A DNA stretch of 36,453 bases, taken from the NCBI RefSeq assembly GCF_030157465.1, contig NZ_JAOAUU010000142.1, positions 1 through 36,453 on the forward strand. The letters run 5' to 3'. The position numbers and the translations under genes were made by a program. Below the pieces are notes generated by a model. The model was given only the letters and a program-made list of their open reading frames with translations, searched no databases and was not told where the DNA came from. Origin of the DNA: Zoogloea sp. GTDB taxonomy: Bacteria; Pseudomonadota; Gammaproteobacteria; Burkholderiales; Rhodocyclaceae. Of this stretch, positions 16,119-24,380 are shown piece after piece (the first letter of the stretch is position 1; every line of letters begins with the position of its first letter).

Positions 16119-17210
16119 TCAGGCCGCCAGCGCGGCGTCCACGAATCGCCCGAAATGAGCATCACGATTGCCGAACAGCGCGGCATTCACCATCAGGCGG
16201 CGGAAGTAATGACTCACGTCCAGCTCGTCGGTCACGCCAAGGCCGCCGTGCATCTGCACGGCCTCGTTGCACACCTTGCGGGCGGCGTGCACCACGTAGG
16301 CCCGCGCGCCGCTGACGATGCGCGTGCGCTCGGCCGCCGGCCCTGCCAGAGCCTGCTGGGCCGCGGCGGTCAGGGCGCGGATTTCCTCCTGCAGCAAAAG
16401 GCAATCCACCATGCGGTGCTGGAGCGCCTGGTTGCTGCCGATCACGCGGCCGAACTGCTTGCGCACCTTCAGGTATTCGGTGGTGATGTGCACCAGGCTG
16501 CGCACGATGCCGAGGCTCTCGGCACACAGGACCACGGCGGCCTCGTCGCGGATATCGGCCAGCGCCGCGTCGGCGCGGGTGCCCGATTCAGGCTGCAGCA
16601 GCTCGGCCACGGCCCCATCAAAATCGACGATGGCCGCACCGCGCCCATCCACCAGCTTGTGCGTGCGGCGGCTCACGCCGGCGCCAGCGGCATCGACGAG
16701 CACCACCACGGCCTCGCCACGGGCGGCGTCCTGCGCCGAAACCAGCAGCTTGCCGGCGATGTCGCCGTGAAGCACACCGAGCTTGCGGCCGCTGAGCCGG
16801 CCGTCCGCAAACACGCAGGGCCTGGCCGCGTCGTCCTCATCGGCCAGGGCCAGCACCAGCGAACCGTCGGCCAGTTGGGGCAGCAGCGCGGATTTTTGCG
16901 CATCCGAGCCCAGCTTGAGCAGCAGGCCGGTGCCAACAACGCTGCTGGCGAGCAGCGGCTCCATCAAAAGGCGGGCGCCGACGATCTCCATGATCGCGCC
17001 GACGGCAACGGCGTCGCCATCGAGGCCGCCGTCTTCCTCGGGCAGGCGCAGGGCCAGAAAGCCGAATTCGGCAAAGTCGCTCCAGGCCTTGCGGCTGTAG
17101 CCTTCGGGCGTATCGAGCACGGCCCAGCGCTGCTGGAAGCTGTAGTTGTCGTCGGCGTAGCGGGCCGCGCTGTCGCGCAGCATGCCGATTGTTTCGAGAT
17201 CTGTTTTCAT
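16119..17210 (-). CDS. Acyl-CoA dehydrogenase family protein, probable non-catalytic partner subunit
   Basis: This 363-residue protein is shorter than classic enzymes. The C-terminal part has QMHGGLGVTDELDVSHYFRR, and no YEG-type catalytic Glu is visible. The N-terminal half is divergent and Ala-rich. Its ATG overlaps the stop of the adjoining dehydrogenase by 4 bases. Such unlike pairs form alpha2-beta2 acyl-CoA dehydrogenases in actinobacterial steroid catabolism (FadE28-FadE29 type), where the FAD site is shared between subunits. I infer the same arrangement here, acting on a bulky or branched acyl-CoA. Confidence 0.88.
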   Translation of the reverse strand: MKTDLETIGMLRDSAARYADDNYSFQQRWAVLDTPEGYSRKAWSDFAEFGFLALRLPEEDGGLDGDAVAVGAIMEIVGARLLMEPLLASSVVGTGLLLKLGSDAQKSALLPQLADGSLVLALADEDDAARPCVFADGRLSGRKLGVLHGDIAGKLLVSAQDAARGEAVVVLVDAAGAGVSRRTHKLVDGRGAAIVDFDGAVAELLQPESGTRADAALADIRDEAAVVLCAESLGIVRSLVHITTEYLKVRKQFGRVIGSNQALQHRMVDCLLLQEEIRALTAAAQQALAGPAAERTRIVSGARAYVVHAARKVCNEAVQMHGGLGVTDELDVSHYFRRLMVNAALFGNRDAHFGRFVDAALAA

Positions 17211-18400
17211 AAGCCCAGCACCACCTTGGCAACGATATTGCGCTGGATCTCCGACGAGCCGCCGAAGATGGTTGCAGCGCGGTTATAGAAATGGTCCTTC
17301 AGGATGCCGCCGGTGTCGTCCGGCCCCAGCGGCGGCAGGCCGGCGCTGTGAAGGGTGGCGATATCGACCGCGACACCCGCCGCGCCAAGGGCTTCGACGA
17401 GGGTTTCCATCACTTCCTGGTAAAGCTCGGTGCCGCGCAGCTTGATCAGCGAGGCCTCGCTGCCATTTTCGGTGCCGTCCACCATCGCCGTCACCGCTTG
17501 GTAGGCGGCCAGCTCCAGGGCCATGAAGCGCAGTTCGTACTCGCCGATGCGGTTGCGCATCAGCGGCTGATTGATCAGCGCGACACCATTCACCCGCGTG
17601 TCGCGGGCGTGCTTCTTGAGGCGGTCCAGCACGTGCCACGCCCAGCCGACGATGGCGCCGGCAGTGCGTTCGTTCTTGAGCAGGAACTTGGCGTAAGTCC
17701 AGCCCTTACCCTCTTCGCCGATCAGGTTTTCGGCGGGCACCTTCACGTCTTCCAGCCACACTTCATTCACATGCTCGAAGCCGTCCATGGTGCGGATCGG
17801 CTTGACCGTCACGCCCGGGCTCTTCATGTCGATGAGCAGAAAGGAGATGCCGGTCTGGGGCTTGTCGTCCCGATCGGTGCGCACCAGGCAGAACAGCCAG
17901 TCGGCCCACTGGGCGTAGGTGGTCCATACCTTCTGACCGTTCACCACGTAATGGTCGCCGTCCTTCAAGGCCATGGTGCGCAGCCCGGCCAGATCGGAAC
18001 CCGCGCCCGGCTCGGAATAGCCCTGAGCCCAGAACTCCTCGGTGGTCTTGATGCCCGGCAAAAAGCGCTGCTTTTGCGCGTCGGTGCCAAAAGCGTAGAT
18101 CACCGGGCCCACGTACTTGACGCCGAAGGGGATCACCCACGGGCAGCCCAGGCGGGCCAGTTCATCCTCGAAGGCGAAGCGCTCCAGCGGCGACCAGCCC
18201 TTGCCGCCCAGCGCTTCGGGCCAGTGGGCAACCGACCAGCCCTGCTTGTCGAGCAGGCGCATCCAGCCAACGTAGTCTTCCTTGCTCAGCACCTGGTGGC
18301 GGTGGGCCTTGTCGCGCAGATCAGCGGGCATCACGGTGGCGTAAAAATCGCGCACCTCCTGGCGCAGGCGCTCGGCCTTCGCTCTCAGTTCCTGGGTCAT
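17207..18400 (-). CDS. Acyl-CoA dehydrogenase, probable catalytic subunit of a heteromeric enzyme
   Basis: This 397-residue protein has well-kept motifs: GYSEPGAGSDLAGL (about 128-141), KVWTTYAQWADW and the C-terminal IFGGSSEIQRNIV. The canonical C-terminal Glu is Gly (FGG). Glu244 in LKNERTAGAI sits where isovaleryl-CoA-dehydrogenase-type enzymes keep their base and is the likely catalytic residue. The ATG at 18400 overlaps the upstream reductase stop by 4 bases, and the next dehydrogenase is coupled the same way. A longer frame to 18865 overlaps the reductase gene and is not used. Confidence 0.92.
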   Translation of the reverse strand: MTQELRAKAERLRQEVRDFYATVMPADLRDKAHRHQVLSKEDYVGWMRLLDKQGWSVAHWPEALGGKGWSPLERFAFEDELARLGCPWVIPFGVKYVGPVIYAFGTDAQKQRFLPGIKTTEEFWAQGYSEPGAGSDLAGLRTMALKDGDHYVVNGQKVWTTYAQWADWLFCLVRTDRDDKPQTGISFLLIDMKSPGVTVKPIRTMDGFEHVNEVWLEDVKVPAENLIGEEGKGWTYAKFLLKNERTAGAIVGWAWHVLDRLKKHARDTRVNGVALINQPLMRNRIGEYELRFMALELAAYQAVTAMVDGTENGSEASLIKLRGTELYQEVMETLVEALGAAGVAVDIATLHSAGLPPLGPDDTGGILKDHFYNRAATIFGGSSEIQRNIVAKVVLGL

Positions 18401-19428
18401 TGCGTGCCCTCTTCCGAAATTTTCACCAACTGGACGCCCTGATTCTTCCCGTGGAAGACGCGGGTCATCGCCTCGACGATCTTGTCGAGGCCGTCCAGCA
18501 CTTCGATCCTGTATTTCAGGCTGCCGTCGGCGGCCCAGTCCTGCAGCGTGGCGATCACTTCGGCGTAGCGATGGAGGTATTCGCTCACCAGAAAGCCTTC
18601 CATCCGCGCCGCCTTGTTCACCAGCTGCATCAGCGCTGCGGTGTTCTGGGTGACGCCGCCGTTGTAGCTGGACACCAGCCCGCACAGCACGACGCGGCCC
18701 TTGTTGCGGAGGCGTTCGATGATCATGTCCATCACCGGGCCACCGACGTTTTCGTAGGCGATGTCGATGCCCTCCGGGCACAGGGCGTCGAGCCGCGCGG
18801 CAACGTCCTCGTGCTTGTAGTCGATGACGTTTTCGATGCCGCACTCGTCCCGCAGCCAGGCGCACTTATCCGCCCCGCCGGCAATGCCCACCACCTTCAG
18901 GCCGAGCTTCTTGCCGATCTGGCACACCAGCGAGCCGACGCTGCCGGCGGCGGCCGTCACCACCAGGGTTTCGCCCGCCCTGGGCTTGCCGATTTCGGTC
19001 AGGCCGCAGTAGGCGGTGAGGCCCTGCACGTCGAGCACCGAGCGGTAGGCGGCCAGCGGCACGCCGGGGCGCGGCTGGATCTTTTGCAGGTGCACAGCCG
19101 GGGCGATGGACCATTCCTGGCAGCCGCCCAGGCCATTTACATAATCGCCGGGCGCCAGCGACGGATCGCGGGACGACTCGACCACGCCGAGGGTGATGCC
19201 GGTCATCACCTCGCCCAGAACCTGCGCCGGGAAGTAGGTGTCCTTCTCGTTCATCCACAGGCGCATGGAGGGCGGAATGAGCAGGTAGAGGTTTCTCACC
19301 CGCACTTCGCCCTCGCCCGGTTCGGGCAGCGGGCTGTGGGTCACCTCGAAGTGTTCGCGGCCGACCTCGCCCGTCGGGCGGCTTGTCAGCCGCCACTGGG
19401 TGTTCATCGCAGGGGCGCCGGTGCTCAC
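18397..19428 (-). CDS. NADP-dependent MDR oxidoreductase (CurA/PTGR-like)
   Basis: This 343-residue zinc-free medium-chain reductase begins with NTQWRLTSRPTGEVG, typical of the curcumin-reductase/prostaglandin-reductase group. The nucleotide-binding part shows VTAAAGSVGSLVCQIGKKLG. Family members reduce the C=C bond of alpha,beta-unsaturated ketones with NADPH. In this operon it could saturate an enone intermediate, using NADPH from the transhydrogenase. GTG or ATG choices exist near the start; ATG at 19428 overlaps the Rieske stop by 4 bases and is chosen, while Met8 is an alternative. Confidence 0.9.
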   Translation of the reverse strand: MSTGAPAMNTQWRLTSRPTGEVGREHFEVTHSPLPEPGEGEVRVRNLYLLIPPSMRLWMNEKDTYFPAQVLGEVMTGITLGVVESSRDPSLAPGDYVNGLGGCQEWSIAPAVHLQKIQPRPGVPLAAYRSVLDVQGLTAYCGLTEIGKPRAGETLVVTAAAGSVGSLVCQIGKKLGLKVVGIAGGADKCAWLRDECGIENVIDYKHEDVAARLDALCPEGIDIAYENVGGPVMDMIIERLRNKGRVVLCGLVSSYNGGVTQNTAALMQLVNKAARMEGFLVSEYLHRYAEVIATLQDWAADGSLKYRIEVLDGLDKIVEAMTRVFHGKNQGVQLVKISEEGTQ

Positions 19429-20822
19429 TTGCCACCTCCGGTGCCAAGGTACTTGTCGAGGGTCTGGTGGTGGTGGCGGATGCGGCTTTCCTGGTAGCTG
19501 GCGAGGCTCACGGCACCTTTTTTCGAGGCCTTGAGGCCCTTGGTCATCGCGCCCAGGTTGCGCATGTCCTGGTCGAACACCGGCCCGAGGGCGCCCAGCT
19601 CAGAAGCCGCCGAGAAGGGCTGGTCGTCCGGCAGGCGGTTGAGCCTGGCCGGCGCCGGCGGCACTTCGCCTTCCTTGTGACGCCACAGCAGCATCACGTC
19701 GAAGATGCAGCTTTCGTGGTTGTCGCCGTCCGGAATCACCCGATAGACGATGTTGCCGCAGTAGCCCGACCAGATCTGGGTGTTGGGGAAGATCGAGTAC
19801 AGGATGGCGTCCTGCAGTTCGGCCAGGGTGGCGTGGGAAAGATCACGACCCGAGGCTTCGCCGAAGATGCTGCGATTGAGCTCGCCGATGTACTGGCGGG
19901 TGGTCTGGCCCTCGGGCAGCGTGTGGGCGTCGGCGTTCGAATCGGCCATGCGGCCGGATTCCGCCAGAATGTCATGGAGCACCAGCGGCTCGACCACACC
20001 TTTGGTGTGAGAGCTGGGCACGGCCATCGGGGTGACGCTGCGGCTGATGTTGTCGCCGTACATGTCGTACTGGCTGTCGCAATCGCCGGTAAAGGTAAGG
20101 ATCTGCGGGTGGGTCACGTGGGCGTGCATGGATTCCATGAACGCCTCCTGGGCCACTTTCCAGTTGGTCGCCACCCGGCGCTGCACGTGGGCGATGATCA
20201 CCGAGCGCTCGAAGGCGTAGTCGCGGAAGTGCTGGGGCAATTCGTTCAGGTAATCGGCCAGCGGGGGGGCGTTGTCGTCCAGGTTGATGAACACGAAGCC
20301 CAGCCAGCTTTCGACGCGAACCTGCGGCAGATCGTTGTTCTGCCCTTCGATGTGCTTGAAATCCCAGGCACAGGGAATGCTTTCAAGCTTGCCCTTCAGG
20401 CTCCAGGTAAAGCCGTGGTACGGACACTTGAGCTTGCCGACGGTGCCCCCGTCCATGCGCAGCGCCCGGCCGCGGTGCAGGCACGAGTTGTGAAAACCGC
20501 GGATCACGCCATCGTCGCCGCGCATCACGATGATGGAGTTGTCGATGATGTCGTACACCAGGTGATCGCCGGCCTTGGGAATCTGCTCTTCACGGCCGAC
20601 GAACTGCCAGGTGCGGGTCCACATCCTGGTGGCTTCGAGGCGATGGAATTCGCGCGAGGCGTAGCGATCGACGGACAGGTCTTCATTGCTGAAGCCCGGA
20701 TAGTGCTCGGCCAGGTAATCGGGCACGGGCACGGTTTCCTGCTTCAGCAGTGTCTGGAACAGCTTCGGGTCGCCGGCCTGATCCTGGGGCAGCAGCGTGA
20801 ATTTTTCTTCGGGTTTGTTCAT
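19425..20822 (-). CDS. Aromatic ring-hydroxylating (Rieske) oxygenase, alpha subunit
   Basis: This 465-residue terminal oxygenase has Rieske 2Fe-2S ligands Cys114, His116, Cys133 and His136 in NSCLHRGR and KCPYHGFTW. The mononuclear iron region reads NWKVAQEAFMESMHAHVTHP, with the two His ligands of the HxxxxH type. It inserts oxygen into an aromatic, alicyclic or terpenoid-like compound. No beta subunit gene is nearby, so an alpha3 enzyme is likely. The PDR-type reductase at 13473 is the probable electron donor. GGAG precedes the ATG. The substrate is unknown. Confidence 0.92.
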   Translation of the reverse strand: MNKPEEKFTLLPQDQAGDPKLFQTLLKQETVPVPDYLAEHYPGFSNEDLSVDRYASREFHRLEATRMWTRTWQFVGREEQIPKAGDHLVYDIIDNSIIVMRGDDGVIRGFHNSCLHRGRALRMDGGTVGKLKCPYHGFTWSLKGKLESIPCAWDFKHIEGQNNDLPQVRVESWLGFVFINLDDNAPPLADYLNELPQHFRDYAFERSVIIAHVQRRVATNWKVAQEAFMESMHAHVTHPQILTFTGDCDSQYDMYGDNISRSVTPMAVPSSHTKGVVEPLVLHDILAESGRMADSNADAHTLPEGQTTRQYIGELNRSIFGEASGRDLSHATLAELQDAILYSIFPNTQIWSGYCGNIVYRVIPDGDNHESCIFDVMLLWRHKEGEVPPAPARLNRLPDDQPFSAASELGALGPVFDQDMRNLGAMTKGLKASKKGAVSLASYQESRIRHHHQTLDKYLGTGGGK

Positions 20823-20858
20823 GTCTTTGTCTCCTCTTTTTTGTATGTAGGAAAGCGC

Positions 20859-22010
20859 TCAGCCGGCCTGAAGGATCGTCACGGCGCTGACGCCGGGCGC
20901 GCCATAGACGTGGGTGTAGCCGAGCCGCGGTGTATCCGCGACCTGGCGCTGCCCGGCCTGCCCGCGCAGCTGGGTGCAGATCTCGATGACCTGGCGCAGG
21001 CCCGAGGCGCCCACCGGCTCGCCGTTGGCAAGGCAGCCGCCGTCGGTGTTGATGGGCAGGCGGCCGTTGATCTCGGTGGCGCCCGAGCGCAGCAGGTGTT
21101 CCTGTTCGCCGTGCTCGCAAAAGCCGTTCTCGGCGATGTGGATCAGCTCCGAGCCGCTGTCGGTGTCCTGCAGCTGGATCACGTCGATATCGCCGGGGCC
21201 GACGCCGGCCAGCTCGAAAGCGGCGCGGGACGCCATCACGGTGGGCGCCGGCGATTGCTGCGCGGCAAGGCCGGGGTTGAACACTTCGAAGGAGCCGTGG
21301 TGGCGGGTGCGCATCACCGCGGCCTTCACGATGACCGGGTTGGCGGTGAACTTGCGGGCATGCTTTGCGCTGCACAGCACCAGCGCCGCGCCGCCTTCGG
21401 CCGGGTTGCAGAACATGTACTTGCGGAGCGGCAGGTTCACCGGCATCGACTCGGCGATCTCCTCATACGAAAGCTCCCGGCGGCGCCACGCATGGGGCGT
21501 CAGCGCGCCGTTGCGAAAGGCGCGCTGGGCAATGCGCACCAGGGCGTCGTCGGTAATGCCGTGCTCGAACATGTAGCGCTGGGTCTTGAGGGCGAAGAAC
21601 TGGGTCGTCAGCATCAGGCCGGTTTCGCCATACCAGTCTTCGAGGCCCCAATCTTTGGGGCGCGGGTTGAAGGCGCCGCGGGGATGCTTGTCGAAACCCA
21701 CCGCCACGCCAATCTCGGCCATGCCCGACTGGATCGCGGCGATCACGCTGGCCAGCGCCGAACCGCCGGTGGCGCAGCCGTTGGCCACGTTCACAAAGGG
21801 AATGCCGGTGAGGCCCAGGTGGTTTGACAGCGCATCGGCATTGCCGCCGTCCTGGCTGCCACCATAGGCGACGCCAACCTGCTTCCATTCGACGCCCGCA
21901 TCCTTGAGCGCCTCCCGCAGCGCGTAGGCGCCCTGCTGCTGCCCGGACAGGCCGTCGGTGCGCCCGAAGGGGTGCAGGCCGACGCCAATGATCGCGACTT
22001 CGTTATCCAT
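20859..22010 (-). CDS. Thiolase-fold lipid-transfer-like protein, possible aldolase (Ltp2/SCP-x-like)
   Basis: This 383-residue thiolase-superfamily protein keeps the nucleophile-position Cys79 in VANGCATGG. The GHP histidine motif of thiolases reads NGEPVGASGL with Glu331, and the final CxG motif is replaced by YGAPGVSAV. A true thiolase needs that His and the second Cys, so retro-aldol or another C-C cleavage of an acyl-CoA is more likely. The partner is the DUF35 protein encoded just upstream (21-base gap), as in Ltp2-ChsH2-type complexes. It may release a short acyl-CoA from a side chain. Confidence 0.87.
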   Translation of the reverse strand: MDNEVAIIGVGLHPFGRTDGLSGQQQGAYALREALKDAGVEWKQVGVAYGGSQDGGNADALSNHLGLTGIPFVNVANGCATGGSALASVIAAIQSGMAEIGVAVGFDKHPRGAFNPRPKDWGLEDWYGETGLMLTTQFFALKTQRYMFEHGITDDALVRIAQRAFRNGALTPHAWRRRELSYEEIAESMPVNLPLRKYMFCNPAEGGAALVLCSAKHARKFTANPVIVKAAVMRTRHHGSFEVFNPGLAAQQSPAPTVMASRAAFELAGVGPGDIDVIQLQDTDSGSELIHIAENGFCEHGEQEHLLRSGATEINGRLPINTDGGCLANGEPVGASGLRQVIEICTQLRGQAGQRQVADTPRLGYTHVYGAPGVSAVTILQAG

Positions 22011-22031
22011 GATGTGTTTCCGGAAAAGGGC

Positions 22032-22466
22032 TCAGGCCGCGGGGGCGAAAGCGTAGGTAAAGACAGGCGCTTCGCCGGGCACCTGGCGGTAGGCCTCGAG
22101 CGTGAGCACCATCGGCATGCCGATCCTGAGCGCGGCCGGATCGGCAACAGTCAGGCGGCTTTCCACCTTCACGCCGGACGGCATCTCCACGTAGCCGACG
22201 CCGTAGGGCTTGAAATCGGCTTCGGATTCGCCGCCGTTGTAGGGCGTCTTGGGCTGAAAGCCCTGGATCGTCCAGGACCACAGCAAGCCTTCGCTGCCGA
22301 GCGTGAAGGGCTCCATGTCGATGGCGCAGCAGCGGGTGCAGCCCTGGCTGGCCGGAAAGTACACCTCGCCGCAGTTGCGGCAACGGCTGCCCATCAGGGT
22401 CGGGTGCCCGCCGTTCAGCTCAAGCTGGTCGGGACAGGCGAGTTTCGGGGGAGTATCGAGCGTCAT
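22032..22466 (-). CDS. DUF35/OB-fold zinc-ribbon acyl-CoA-associated protein
   Basis: This 144-residue protein has a zinc ribbon (CRNCGEVYFPASQGCTRC, two CxxC knuckles, about residues 29-46) followed by an OB fold. DUF35 proteins of this length bind thiolase-fold partners and are needed for their folding or activity. It is the first gene of the ten-gene operon. The shared palindrome lies 24 bases upstream of its ATG, overlapping the likely promoter (TATACA on the minus strand at about 22483-22488). Confidence 0.9.
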   Translation of the reverse strand: MTLDTPPKLACPDQLELNGGHPTLMGSRCRNCGEVYFPASQGCTRCCAIDMEPFTLGSEGLLWSWTIQGFQPKTPYNGGESEADFKPYGVGYVEMPSGVKVESRLTVADPAALRIGMPMVLTLEAYRQVPGEAPVFTYAFAPAA

Positions 22467-22897
22467 TCAGGCCAGCCTCGCTTTGTATAAAACAATCAAT
22501 CCTGTTTGTTATGGTACAGGAAAAGATTCGCAGGTAAAGGGGCTTGTGCGGAAATTTCGTGTGCGAGCGGATTTCGGTTCGAACCGAAGTCCGACGCTGC
22601 CCCGGCTGACGGAGTCAAGCTTGCTGCAACAGCCTTGGTGGGGCGCTCACGCGAGGCGAATTGGCACCCACAGCCGCCGGCTTGCGCAGGCGCCCCGGGC
22701 TACGCACGGCCATCGCCTGCCGCAGCTCATCCAGCTATTACATAAAGCCATGTCATTTGGGCATGGCACATTGCTCTGCTACCCTAATCGGATACGTTTG
22801 AAAAGTGCAGTATTACCAACCCGTCATCCGCAAGGCATGCAACGCGCAGGCGTACGATTAGGGCCTGCCGATTAGTGAATACAGATTGCCCCTGTCC
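22467..22897. other. Intergenic region between catabolic operon and accessory island
   Basis: This stretch of about 430 bases has no convincing gene. It holds the operator at 22491-22510, a perfect 16-bp palindrome TTCGGTTCGAACCGAA at 22573-22588, and AT-rich sequence around 22735-22800 that could hold the promoter of the NERD gene. The 79-residue plus frame at 22506-22745 lacks family features and is not called. Confidence 0.6.
22491..22510. promoter_or_regulatory. Putative operator, copy 3
   Basis: AACAATCAATCCTGTTTGTT fits AACnAACnnnnnnGTTnGTT with one mismatch and matches the copy at 35918 at 16 of 20 positions. It lies 24 bases upstream of the DUF35 start and overlaps a candidate promoter, which is a typical repressor position. 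Confidence 0.7.
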
Positions 22898-23974
22898 ATG
22901 ATCCTGAAAGAAACCGACGCCAAAAGCGTCCACCTCGTAGAACTCGCCTCCCTGCTTACCAACCCCCGCGTGCCGCCAGACAAACAGGCGCTCATCGAAC
23001 GGGAATTGAAGTTCATGCGGGCGGGCATGAAGGGCGAAAGCGAATCCGCCTACGACATCGACTTCTATAGCGGGGCGCACAAAAACCGCATCGTGATCCA
23101 CGACCTGCGCCTCGAACACAATGGCCGGGTCGCCCAGATCGATCACCTGATCCTGAACCGCCTGCTGGAAGTGTATGTACTCGAAACCAAGCACTTCAGC
23201 GAAGGCGTGTCGATTAACGAGCAGGGCGAGTTCTCAATCTGGTTCGGCGGCAAACCCCGCGGTATCCCCTCCCCTCTTGAACAGAATGACCGCCACATCG
23301 AAGTGCTCAAGGACGTTTTCAAGACGATCCAGATGCCCACCCGCATGGGCTTCCGGCTTCAGCCCAGTTTCGAATCGCTGGTGCTGGTTTCCAAGAACGC
23401 CCGCATCGGCCGCCCAAAGACCTTCAAGACGGATCGCGTGCTGAAATCGGATCAACTCGAAACGTGGATCGAGAAGAGCGTCGAAACCGGCTCACCGCTG
23501 ATCATCGCCAAGATCGTCAGCCTCGAAACCCTGGCCGAAATCGGCCGGCAACTCCTTGCCCTGCACAAACCGCTGATGCCGAACTACAAGGCGAAGTTCG
23601 GTATCACGGAAGAGATGCTGCAGCCGGTAGCGCCGCCGCCAGTCGTGGTCCCGGCTCCGGCTCCCGCACCTGCGCCTGCCCGTGAGATTTCCGAAGAATC
23701 CGCGATTGCACCGGCTGTCGAGGCGACACAAACCAAACTGACCTCATCGAAACTGGCCCAGAAGCTGGGGATAAAGACGTCGGAATTGATTGAACGGTTG
23801 GTAACGCTCGGATTGCTGGAATTGCGGGAGGGGAGAACCTTCATTACGCAGAAGGGCAAGGAGGCGGGTGGGGAGTTTCGGGTGAGTCCGAGGTTTGGGG
23901 CTTATTTTTTGTGGCCGGAGGGGTTGGGGCATACCGTTATACACAAGTCCTTTGGCATGTCTAATTCTCATTAA
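22898..23974 (+). CDS. NERD-domain (nuclease-related) protein with C-terminal helical/winged-helix domain
   Basis: This 358-residue protein has an N-terminal NERD-like domain (about 40-150). The segment GRVAQIDHLILNRLLEVYVLETKHFS carries the D...ExK nuclease-type motif. A Pro/Ala linker (PAPAPAPAPA, near 250) follows, then a helix-turn-helix-like region (SSKLAQKLGIKTSELIERLV), as found in DNA-binding proteins. The family is linked to DNA processing and appears in defence islands, and the exact function here is unknown. ATG at 22898 is chosen over TTG at 22886. GC content drops at the 3' end of the gene. Confidence 0.78.
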   Translation: MILKETDAKSVHLVELASLLTNPRVPPDKQALIERELKFMRAGMKGESESAYDIDFYSGAHKNRIVIHDLRLEHNGRVAQIDHLILNRLLEVYVLETKHFSEGVSINEQGEFSIWFGGKPRGIPSPLEQNDRHIEVLKDVFKTIQMPTRMGFRLQPSFESLVLVSKNARIGRPKTFKTDRVLKSDQLETWIEKSVETGSPLIIAKIVSLETLAEIGRQLLALHKPLMPNYKAKFGITEEMLQPVAPPPVVVPAPAPAPAPAREISEESAIAPAVEATQTKLTSSKLAQKLGIKTSELIERLVTLGLLELREGRTFITQKGKEAGGEFRVSPRFGAYFLWPEGLGHTVIHKSFGMSNSH

Positions 23975-24380
23975 AAACAATGACTTGCCATTTTGCATAT
24001 TTTTCGTCAACTTTACCTTCGCTTCCCGTAAAAACAAGCACTTACGCGAGCAAGTGGCTATGCCGAATGAGTTGTGTATAACGGGATGGGGTTGGGGGTG
24101 TGAGCGTGCGGAGTTCGGAGAGTTGGCTATTCGACCGGAGCTACCGTTTACGCCGTTCGCGATGGACGACAGCTACCGACACAAAGCTGACGTAATTTAG
24201 TTGCATCGTGCGGCCCGACGGCTATCACCCTTCCGTCAGTGTTTTTCTACATGAAAGCAAGAAAGCTTCTGCATCTAATTCCTCTATTATTGACAATATC
24301 TTTCCAGGTAATTCTGGCTTGCCAAAAATTGCGCGAAAATTCTCGATTAGATTATTAGTTTATTTTCCCTAAGGACAGTT
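23975..24380. other. AT-richer spacer upstream of the SIR2-HerA pair
   Basis: This 406-base spacer has one half of a 16-base near-perfect inverted repeat (ATACCGTTATACACAA at 23931-23946, inside the end of the NERD gene) and the other half at 24072-24087. A TTGACA box is at 24290-24295, within AT-rich sequence, but no good -10 at 16-18 bases follows. A 35-codon frame at 24251-24358 is listed separately. The 101-residue frame across 23895-24200 is not supported. Confidence 0.5.
24251..24358 (+). CDS. Possible 35-residue lipoprotein-like peptide
   Basis: ATG at 24251 opens a short frame with a basic start (MKARK), a hydrophobic stretch and VILAC before Gln, like a weak lipobox, then a short polar tail ending in TAG at 24358. 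That is 22 bases before the SIR2 start. No clear ribosome-binding site precedes it, so it may be chance AT-rich sequence. Confidence 0.22.
   Translation: MKARKLLHLIPLLLTISFQVILACQKLRENSRLDY

Noticed and set aside
14421-17288. 955-codon open frame on the plus strand
   Set aside because: It is antisense to the ligase and dehydrogenase genes, which have full family motifs. High GC content makes such frames by chance; the translation is His/Gly/Arg-rich with no domain.
19383-21827. 814-codon open frame on the plus strand
   Set aside because: It is antisense to the Rieske and thiolase-fold genes and has no recognisable domain.
22506-22745. 79-codon frame before the NERD gene
   Set aside because: There is no ribosome-binding site, no family motif, and it is in GC-rich sequence that gives open frames by chance.
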